DNA of 64,000 bases. Source: Aegilops tauschii subsp. strangulata (taxonomy: Eukaryota; Streptophyta; Magnoliopsida; Poales; Poaceae). Position numbers and translations under genes: made by a program. The notes beneath the pieces are model-generated. The model searched no databases and was not told where the DNA came from. It saw only the letters and a list, made by a program, of their open reading frames with translations. Below, in pieces: positions 56,428 to 64,000 of this stretch (position 1 is its first letter; each line of letters opens with the position of its first letter). The stretch lies in contig NC_053037.3 in NCBI RefSeq assembly GCF_002575655.3, positions 571,308,880 to 571,372,879 of the forward strand. Reading direction: 5' to 3'.

Positions 56428-57621
56428 TGATACGTCTCCAACCTATCTATAATTTTTTATTGTTCCATGCTATATTATATTCTGTTTTGGATGTTTAATG
56501 GGCTTATTTATACACTTTTATATTATTTTTGGGACTAACCTATTAACCGGAGGCCCAGCCCAAATTGCTGTTTTTTTGCCTATTTCAGTGTTTCGAATGA
56601 AAAGGATATCAAACGGAGTCCAAACGGAATGAAACTTTCGGGAACATGATTTTCGGAACAAACGTGATCCAGAGGACTTGGAGTCTATGTAAAGAAATCA
56701 ACGAGGAAGGCACGAGGCAGGGGGGCGCGCCCACATCCCCCAGGCGCGCCCTCCACCCTCGTGGGCCCCTCGTTGCTCCACCGATGTACTTGTTCCTCCT
56801 ATATATACCCATGTACCCTGGAAACATCAGATACGGAGCCAAAACCCTATTTCACCGCCGCAACCTTCTATACCCGTGAGATCCCATCTTGGGGCCTTTT
56901 CCGGCGCTCCGCCTAAGGGGGCATTGATTACGGAGGGCTTCTACATCAACACCATAGCCTCTTCTAAAAAGATGGGGTTTATATCATATTGCATGAGTTT
57001 ATCCCTCTACATCATGTCATCTTACTTAAAGCATTACTCTGTTCTTATGAACTTAATATTCTAGATGCATGCTGGATAGCGGTCGATGTGTGGAGTAATA
57101 GTAGTAGATGCAGAATCGTTTCGGTCTACTTGTCACGGACGTGATGCCTATATACATGATCATACCTAGATATTCTCATAACTATGCTCAATTCTATCAA
57201 TTGCTTGACAGTGATTCGTTTACCCATCGTAATACTTATGCTCTTGAGAGAGGCCACTAGTGAAACCTATGGCCCCGGGGTCTATCTTCCATCATACTAA
57301 TCTTCCAACACTTAGCTATTTTTATTGCCGTTTATTTTACTTTGCATCTTTATTTACTCTTTATCACAAAAATACCAAAAATATTATCTTATCATATCTA
57401 TCAGATCTCACTCTCGTAAGTGACCCTGAAGGGATTGACAACCCCTTTATCGCATTGGTTGCGAGGTTCTTATTTGTTTGTGTAGGTGCGTGGGACTCGA
57501 GCGTGATCTCCTACTGGATTGATACCTTGGTTCTCAAAAACTGAGGGAAATACTTACGCTACTTTACTGCATCACCCTTTCCTCTTCAAGGGAAAACCAA
57601 CGCAGTGCTCAAGAGGTAGCA
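56428..57621 (+). repeat. Element 2 3' LTR with 391-bp deletion
   Basis: 1194 bp. At about 56962 the sequence jumps from the equivalent of 39978 to the equivalent of 40372, with a 2-3-nt filler (TCT). Both termini are intact. Confidence 0.9.
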
Positions 57622-57626
57622 TGTCT

Positions 57627-57873
57627 CAAGGCCCCTCCTTGTACTACCGTTGTACACTGATGTTCATCACTGGCAGAAGGTGTATCGGGGAGACTTGGGA
57701 CGATTTCGAGTATGAGGCGTGGCGTACCGTATGAGGCGTCGCAGGGCCCATCTCGCCCTCGCAGCATGGCATACTATGATACTATTGCAATATTTTCTTC
57801 TATTTATTTTGCGTGTTTCATCAACTAGTGCCACTATAATATAATCACCCTTTTTCATTATCTGTGCAAACAG
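57627..57873. other. Low-copy DNA right of element 2
   Basis: No supported gene. Contiguous with 39438 before the element 2 insertion. Ends in a pyrimidine-rich stretch and CAG at 57871-57873, a candidate splice acceptor. Confidence 0.45.
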
Positions 57874-58076
57874 GTTTATTCAGCTGCATTTTGGTGGAAC
57901 CGCACAAATGTACGGATGGGACCGGCATATATGCAGAGTGCGAGGTGTGCCAAGTAAAAATTACCGACACCAACCATGATCCATGCACGCATTGGCATCC
58001 ACCACCACAAGTGGGATGTGTGGCGCTCTCTGTGGACGGATCTTTCTCGGCAGCAAATCCTCTAACCAAATACTAG
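57874..58076 (+). pseudogene. Possible exon fragment resembling a plant RNase H-like domain start
   Basis: One frame from the candidate acceptor to TAG 58074-58076 includes CEVCQVKITDTNHDPC and HWHPPPQVGCVALSVDGSFSA. W-x-PPP ... L-x-VDGSF is the usual opening of RNase H-like domains in plant non-LTR elements and related genes; the catalytic remainder is missing. It could be a LINE 3' remnant or a decayed gene. Confidence 0.3.
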
Positions 58077-58403
58077 TAGCTTATATTGGCAGTTTTCTAG
58101 GGAGTACTCTTTTCTGAAAGAAGCACCAATCTATTTTTCTTTATTTGTACACAGTGTCACAACTTTGACCCAAAGGTCCAGAGCTATTTAAGGGTGATTG
58201 GCGTAGTACTCGGATACTGATTGTAACCATGATTTTCATTAGCTGTCACACTGATTGTAAGCATGAGCAGGTGGAAGATTAGGTTAGTGCGAAGCTTACC
58301 TTAAACCCTACCGTCCTTGAAATCTCCCACTCATTGTCAGACCAAGTAAGGATCTCCTTCAACCTAGCTAACATTGCCTAGTCTCCGCCGGCGATCTGCC
58401 TGA
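58077..58403. other. Non-coding spacer
   Basis: Contains two near copies of ACTGATTGTAA (58217 and 58251). No gene seen. Confidence 0.45.
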
Positions 58404-58620
58404 TTCGGTGCTAGCTTTGGAAGATGGGAGGAGAGACGGTGGTCTTGCAATAGAGAAGAGGAAGAGGCGAGACGGTGGTTTTGGAATGGAAATGTTGGGG
58501 AGGAGAGGAGGTGGTTTTGCAATGAAGAAGAGGGAGAGGCGACACGGTGGTTTTGGAATGGAGATGATGGAGAGGAGAGGAGGTGGTTTTGCAATGGAGA
58601 AGAGGGAGAGGAGCGTGCGG
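58404..58620 (+). repeat. Minisatellite, left arm of an inverted pair
   Basis: Repeats of about 36-39 bp containing GGTGGTTTTGGAATGGAGA and GAGAGGAGAGGAGGTGG. An ATG at 58408 reads a 71-residue Arg/Gly/Met-rich repetitive peptide (RRDGGFGMEM, RRGGGFAMKK); it is probably incidental. Confidence 0.7.
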
Positions 58621-58929
58621 TAGCGATTTAGGATTGGACGAGAGGGCTGGTGCGCTGTGACTGGATCAAGATAAAAATCAGTTTACCCTTCAATTAAGAA
58701 AGCGACCCCACATTAACTAGTCTCCCTTTTATTCTGGGTCATAATTGACCATGATTTTCGCAAATAAAATATATGTTATACGTTGCAAAAATAATATAAT
58801 TTGAAAGTACATTCAGATATGAACCAAACGATACAATTTTTGGTGACATGCATTCACATTTTGCTTGTCAAATACAGTACGTGGTCAAACTTTGACCCAA
58901 AATACGCAAAACAAAAAAATACTTCCAAG

Positions 58930-59085
58930 ACCAGCCGCTCTTCCGCTCTTCTCCTCTTAAACCACCGCCGCTCCTCTCCTGTTCCAATCCAAAACCAGTG
59001 TCGCTCCTCTCCCATTCTAAACCAAAACCAGCGCTGCTCCTCTCCTCTTTCATTCAAAAACCACCGCCGGCGAGTGAAGGTGCTG
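58930..59085 (-). repeat. Minisatellite, right arm (inverted)
   Basis: On the minus strand it contains GAGAGGAGCGACACTGGTTTTGG and similar units, homologous to 58404-58620 in inverse orientation. The spacer of about 310 bp is AT-rich, with no gene. Confidence 0.65.
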
Positions 59086-59100
59086 TGGAGAAGTAGATCG

Positions 59101-59579
59101 ATGGAGGAGTACAACCGATACCTGAGGATCGCAGATGTGGCGACCCTATGAAGCTAGCTAGGATGTGGGAGATACAGTCTTTGTTTGACAACAAGGACCA
59201 ACTAGCGGCGACGGTGACATCCATGGCCAAATATCTGCAGCAGAGCGAAAAGGCGGCGATACTCCCGGAGGGAGTCGCGCGGGAGTACATAGAGCTGCTC
59301 CTCTGGGCCATGGAGCAACCAGATTCACCGAATCCGATTGTCAGGGAGCGGTGGTGGGAGTATCGATCCTAGATGGAGCATCCACCAGAGATTGAAGGAT
59401 CGAGCATCTACAGGGAGCCGTTTGTGAGGGTGTTGTGCCAGAGCAAGCCGGTGGAGTCTTCGTCGACCAAACCCAACTGCAAGAGGAGAAAAACAGTTGG
59501 CCCGACGATGCTTCCCCACCATCCTCTCCCTCGCCGTTCACATCGTCTCACGGGGCGGCTGTCTGCCACCGAGGAATAG
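59101..59579 (+). pseudogene. Small unrecognised gene, one frameshift and one stop
   Basis: ATG 59101 reads MEEYNRYLRIADVATL and stops; a one-base shift at about 59149 leads into a frame open to TAG 59370-59372. That frame continues after the stop to TAG at 59577-59579. Segments include DQLAATVTSMAKYLQQSEKA, ILPEGVAREYIELLLWAM and a basic KPNCKRRKTVG stretch. The first part looks helical. I do not recognise the family; the codon pattern is gene-like compared with its AT-rich surroundings. Confidence 0.4.
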
Positions 59580-60214
59580 GAGGGATTGCGGCCCCCCAGA
59601 CCAATAGTCGGGCAGGTTGTGAATTGTCAGGAGGAGCTTAGGGTTGTTAGTATTTGCAGGTTGTGAATTGTGTTTTTTGTTATGTATTTCGAGAGTACTT
59701 TCAGATATGAATGTCTTTTGAATTTCAGATTTGTAGTATTGACCATATGAAGTATTTTATGAATTCTAGAGATCTATTTTTATCACTTAAAAAAATGTAG
59801 TTTCATAGGAGTATAAAAGTGCAGACAATGTGATTCTCAGAGAAGAAATTGCAAGTTTCAGTTTCAGATAAGAAACTCCAAGTTCAGTTTCAGATAAGAA
59901 ACTGCAACTTTCAGAGGCAGAGCATTTATATTAACACGGCCTTTTCAAACAGTGTTAACATCATGCTGGAAGTTTTATTCATGGTCGAAACTGGAACTAC
60001 CAGCCAGTTAACATCATGCAGATCAACATTCATGCATAGCACATCTTCATATGATGCACAGTCAAAAAGATATGCTATTTTCAAGATGCCCACACAATGT
60101 GGAGTGTGCAAAAAACAGAGAAAACGAGGGACGAAGTTTTGGCAAGTGTTGGACGTGGTGTGCATAGATGACAATTGGGACCCACATGTCAATAAAGGTA
60201 GAGGAAATTTTTTT
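59580..60214. other. AT-rich spacer with short tandem repeat
   Basis: TTTCAGTTTCAGATAAGAAACT repeats at about 59848-59910. The ORF 59849-60271 has no recognisable motif and runs into the SINE-like sequence. No gene supported. Confidence 0.45.
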
Positions 60215-60305
60215 GGAGATATTTTCTCTGCACGGGTGGAATCGAACCCGGGCGGAACAGCTGTCGGGTAGTGTCACTCGGCCACTAGGCTAGTTCAGTT
60301 GTTTC
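60215..60305 (-). mobile_element. tRNA-derived SINE-like head with Pol III A and B boxes
   Basis: Minus strand: A box TAGCCTAGTGGCCGAG at 60277-60292 and B box GGTTCGATTCC at 60238-60248, about 44 nt apart as in tRNA genes. The T stem and acceptor stem do not pair well, so it is not a functional tRNA. A SINE body would extend to lower coordinates, but its end is not clear. Confidence 0.5.
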
Positions 60306-61440
60306 GTTACTAATAAGGCACTTCTTCAGGTGATCGGATCTCCACCTGTGCTTTTGTGCACTCGCCGTGACGCCGCTGTCTGCCGTTGTGAACATGCTGA
60401 ACAAACGGGAGGAATCTGGAGAGGAGTGTACATGGAGAGGCGGGCAGTCGGGACCCACCAGGTCTATGGCCGTACACAAGCAAGTGCCTCATCGAAAAAA
60501 TACTTCCTCCTAATGCTATACTGACGTTGGGGCCCACGGGTTTGTCAACATAGTTACATTTTTTTAGGTGCTTCAACGTAGTTACTATAGGAGATAAATT
60601 CACAACAAAGCCGGGGAGCTGCCAGGTATAATTTATTATCACTGGGGCAGCAAGTATCAGCTGGGTTTTGGGCTGCCCCGACTAGGCTTTCTTTTTTAAC
60701 ATGCACAGCCCACGACCGGCCTATGGACCTCCCATCCGAGATTTTATTTTTCCTGAAACATCGGCAACCCAATTTATGTAATTTTTTTGAAGAAAACACA
60801 GTGGTCTGTTCTATTTTTTTCTATATAAGAATAGGAACGCCTGGTCCAACTTATGTTTCCCTTCTAACTATATTATATATATTTAAATTATTTTATATGT
60901 TATTATATATTATTGTTATTTTCATCATATATTTAACAGATACTTACATATTTAAGAAAACAATATCCCACATCTTATTAACTTATAAAAATAATTTCTT
61001 AACAATAAAATCCTGGATTTTTTTGGCAACGAAAATCCTGGTGATTGTGTACAAAAGCTTGGTAATATTTAAGGACCAATGTAATAATAAATCACTTATT
61101 ATTTATATATATATATATAACAAAATGCTCAGCCCCTGTTTATTTTTTGATAACATTGCTGCGCCCACCCCAACATTATAATTAGAATAAGCCCAGCAAA
61201 ATCGTGTATTTCGAGAAAGTGCAAATGGCCTGTAATTTTTTAGGAAAAACATAAATGGGCCACATGGACGCTACATTATTTGTTCACCCAGCCCAGCTAA
61301 TGGACTGTAATTAAAAAAAAGATCAAATGGACTGTAAATTCTACCCCGCAAAAAAAGACTGTAAATTCTGAAAAAAAGGGTTGAATACGTGCCACATTTT
61401 TGGAGGCTGAAATGTGGGCCAATAGGTCAAAGCCAATGCA
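60306..61440. other. Intergenic DNA, very AT-rich in the centre
   Basis: 60420-60500 is a diverged copy of the GGGACCCACC-containing unit found twice at 61860-62860. 60830-61130 is strongly AT-rich with TA runs. No gene. Confidence 0.5.
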
Positions 61441-62860
61441 AGTCGTTGTCATCTTAGTCAACAAATGATTCTGACATCGTTAGCCATTGGATTTACATCC
61501 AATGACCGGCATCCATCTTCAATCTCTCGTCTTCTTCCTCCAGCGCCCTCGGGACCACCTGCTCCCGCCTCCTGCTGCTAGCAGCTCTGCTTAGCACGCT
61601 TCGCTGTGAAGCGCTACTCCACCGTTGGCTTGGCCATCCCTCCACCCCTCCACACCTCCTGTTCTTCTCCACCGACTGTCGAACCACACCGCACCAGAAC
61701 CAGTTAACCCTCGTACACCTCTCCGTCTGCGACTCTACTCCCGCGTCTTCCCATCTCCGGCTCGTTGCTGTCCGGGGCCTCGCCGTCGTCCACCACCTTG
61801 GATGCGCTCGGTGCGGAGTGGTCAACGTGGTCAACGAATGACACCATCGGAAGTAGACTGTGCGTGGAGAGGCTGACAGCTGGGTCCATGGCCGCACGCA
61901 AGGAAATGCCTCCTTATTATGCACAAAATAATGATTCCTCCACCTGACAGCTGGGACCCACCGGAAGGGCCTCTGTATTTCGCGAAAAATGTTCCCACCG
62001 CTGATAGATCGGACCCACCAGCTATATCTTCGCATGCAAGGAAGTGCCTCCTTATTACGCACAAAAAAATGAATACCCCCTGCTAGCTGGGACCCACAAT
62101 AGTGGGAGGCTGACTTGTGGGCCAACTAAGTTGACGGGGACGGAGGGCTTTGTCAACTTAGTCAATATGAACGATTCTAGCTGAAGTGAACGTACGATGT
62201 CCATCCAACAGCCGTAGTGCTTCTTCAACCTCTGGTCTTCTTGCTCCAGCCGCCCAAAGCAGCGTCGGTCGTGCCTCGTGCTCCTGCCTTCCGTGGCCGG
62301 CTGCGATGCCGCGGAGGCCTCACCGCCCCCTACTACTCCCACCGCTTGCCAGGCCATCCCTCTACTCACCCACACCCCCTGTTATTCTGCGGCGACGGCA
62401 GCCTCACACTGCAGCGAACCAGTGAACCCTCATACCCCTCTACACGTGGGCATCCACTGCCGCGTCTTCCCCGGCTCCGCGTCGTCCCCTTCCTAGGCCT
62501 CGTCGTCGTCCCTGGTGCTCTCGGCGCGGCGTGGTCAACGTGGTCAAGGAACGGCTTCCATCGGATGTGGATTGTACGTGGAGAGGCTGATAGCTGGGTC
62601 CACGGCCGTACCAAGGAAGTGCCTCCTTATTACGTGGAAAATAATGATTCCTCCACCTGACAGCAGGGACCCACCGGACGGGCAACCGTATTTCACGAAA
62701 AAAATGTTTCCCCCCTGACTGCTGGGACCTACCAGGGACATCTTCACATGCAACGAAGTGCATCCGGGCAAAAAAATAGATTCGCCCCCCTGACTGCTGG
62801 GACCCACCAGCTACATCTTCGCACGCAAGGAAGTGCCTGACAGTCGGGACCCACCTGGTC
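61440..62860 (+). repeat. Two diverged tandem copies of a roughly 0.7-kb unit
   Basis: Corresponding landmarks recur about 705-715 bp apart: CTTAGTCAA (61452, 62157), GTGGTCAACGTGGTCAA (near 61828, 62531), GTGGAGAGGCTGA (near 61862, 62577) and ATAATGATTCCTCCACCTGA (near 61927, 62640). The CAGCTGGGACCCACC motif recurs several times within each. Numerous overlapping ORFs on both strands arise from the repeats. This looks like part of an unclassified repeat or DNA transposon. Confidence 0.75.
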
Positions 62861-63104
62861 GAAGCGTACATAGCGTTATCATTCTGGTCGCGAACGTGTA
62901 CGTACGTACTGGTCGATGTAGAGGCGCGCACATGTCGTAGTAGAGGCGCGCACGTAGCATGTACACGTATGTACAGCGGCCAGCGTGCAAGAAAGTAAAT
63001 ACGGCCACCTACGTACATACGGGCGAGGTCTCGAACGCCTACTCGCGCGTACATATGGCCAGGGCTCGTGTACATGGCTGGGTCGGAACGGAGAAACTGC
63101 GTCG

Positions 63105-64000
63105 TCGTCGTGTTCATCGGGAGGCAAGGGAATGCGTCGTGTTCATCGGGAGGCAACGGAACGCATGGGAGCCAACCGGCTTGGATGGAACAGCTGATGG
63201 AAACGAGGCCTGGCGTACCGCAGAATGGAGGAAACGGCCTTGTGTTCGACCGGCCGCATTCGAAACGGGATCCTGTTCATCGGGAGAGGTCTGGCGTACC
63301 GCAAAACAGAGGAAACGGACCTCCTATGGTTGAAACGGGGGTCATGTTGATCGGGAGGGGTGTGACGTACCGCAAAACAGAGGAAACGGACTTGTGTTGG
63401 AGCGCTACGGTCGAAATGGGGGTCCTGTTCATCGGTGGGGTGTGGCGTACCGCAAAACGAGACTCCACGGGATACTGTTCATCTCCACCGTCGACCCCCT
63501 CCAGCCTCCATGGGCTACTGTTCATCCACCGTCGACCTCCTCCAGCCTCCACCTGCGACTGTTCATCCACGGGCTCCTGTTCATCCAGCCTCCACCGCGC
63601 GCTACTCCACCGGCTACTGTTCAACCAGCCCTCTCCACGGATTCCTGTTCAACCACCCCTCCATGGGCTACTGTTCATCCAGCCCTCCACCGTCTACTGT
63701 TCATCCAGCCCTCCACGGGGTGGTCCTATTCATCCAACCCTCCACGCGGTCCTGTTCATCCAGCCCCAACCGGCTCGATCGATCAGGGTCCTGTTCATCC
63801 AGAGGAAACACCACGGGGTCCTATTCATCCACCCCCACCGGGAACTGTTCATCCAACACCCCCCCAGCAACGCTCACTGTTCATCCAGAGGCAACACCAC
63901 GGGGTCCTGTTCATCCACCCCCACCGGGAACTGTTCATCCAAACCCCCCAGCAACGCTCACTGTTCATCCAGAGGCAGCATCGATCGGCTTTAGTTAGAA
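63105..64000 (+). repeat. Terminal array with CTGTTCATCC motif, continues beyond window
   Basis: About twenty copies of (A/C)CTGTTCATCC or close variants occur between 63105 and 63975. Longer units are also present: TGGCGTACCGCA starting at 63211, 63292, 63363 and 63443, and an 84-86-bp tandem unit starting at 63801, 63887 and 63971 (AGAGGCAACACCACGGGG). Long Ser/Pro-rich ORFs run through both frames, but nothing resembles a known protein. Confidence 0.7.

Larger units (their letters stand above)
39444..57621 (+). mobile_element. Element 2: Athila-like Gypsy, gag-protease only, split by Angela
   Basis: LTRs at 39444-41028 and 56428-57621, with a perfect target duplication TGTCT (39439-39443 and 57622-57626). 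Same LTR family, leader, primer site and 3' region as element 1, but in the opposite orientation and with a gag-protease ORF. It has no RT, RNase H or integrase. The Angela insertion at 45109-55332 splits the 3' untranslated part, with CGTTT duplicated. Excluding that insert, the element is about 7.9 kb. Confidence 0.92.

Noticed and set aside
60215..60305. Functional tRNA gene
   Set aside because: A and B boxes are present but the acceptor and T stems do not pair, so a SINE head or pseudogene is more likely.
61493..62125. 210-residue minus-strand ORF and similar ones to 63156
   Set aside because: Arises from the tandem 0.7-kb repeats; the repeated WVPAVRW-type peptide reflects the DNA repeat rather than a protein.
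63068..63994. 308-residue plus-strand ORF, Ser/Pro-rich
   Set aside because: Reads through the CTGTTCATCC array; a second frame (63435-63998) is equally open, so openness comes from the repeat composition.
63105..64000. Spaced repeats as a CRISPR array
   Set aside because: Irregular spacing, spacers that are themselves repeats, and a plant nuclear context.

Overview
The window is repeat-dominated nuclear DNA of a Triticeae grass (wheat, Aegilops, rye or barley type). The clearest marker is a Copia element of the BARE/Angela/WIS family (LTRs beginning TGTTGGGGAACG). It is accompanied by long-LTR Gypsy elements, a CACTA end (CCTAGTAGTG) and nested insertions with 5-bp target-site duplications (TSDs). 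There is no bacterial or phage gene content. Roughly four fifths of the window is identifiable mobile DNA. Lineage names below are my recognition of sequence features, not database results.

Layout. (1) 1-7938: right part of a CACTA transposon, split by a 7.0-kb Athila-like Gypsy element (element 1, 680-7701, minus strand). (2) 7939-11586: low-copy island with a coiled-coil ORF ending at 8707, a two-unit 354-bp duplication and a WRN-type DEDDy exonuclease gene on the minus strand (10706-11425) with one in-frame TAG near its end. (3) 11587-35445: a Tat-lineage Gypsy element (element 3, minus strand; gag, protease, RT, two RNase H domains, integrase and an antisense B3-like extra ORF). Its integrase is split by a solo LTR (15891-17410) and its gag by an 11-kb long-LTR element (element 4, 21555-32624). 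Element 4 has no gag-pol. It carries two paralogous proteins of unknown family, each behind its own TATA box, plus a small antisense membrane ORF. (4) 35446-39443: low-copy DNA with a fold-back repeat, a promoter-like TATA/5'-UTR region and a LINE-like 3' tail. (5) 39444-57621: a second Athila-like element (element 2, plus strand), gag-protease only, split by an Angela Copia element (45109-55332, minus strand), which is itself split by a solo LTR of the element 1/2 family (47043-48625). (6) 57622-64000: gene fragments, an inverted minisatellite, a tRNA-like SINE head, 0.7-kb tandem duplicates and a terminal array rich in CTGTTCATCC.

Interplay. Seven insertion events have matching target-site duplications, so order can be read directly (element 2, then Angela, then solo LTR; element 3, then element 4 and the second solo LTR). 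All gag-pol copies carry stops or frameshifts. The best candidates for unusual biology are the passenger genes riding inside retrotransposons with their own TATA boxes, above all the paralogous pair in element 4, whose predicted secondary-structure order resembles a double-stranded-RNA-binding domain. Also notable are the two Athila-like elements, which share LTRs, leader and 3' region but carry unrelated ORFs. The only plausible host enzyme gene is the exonuclease, and a 24-kb retrotransposon sits 161 bp upstream of its start codon.
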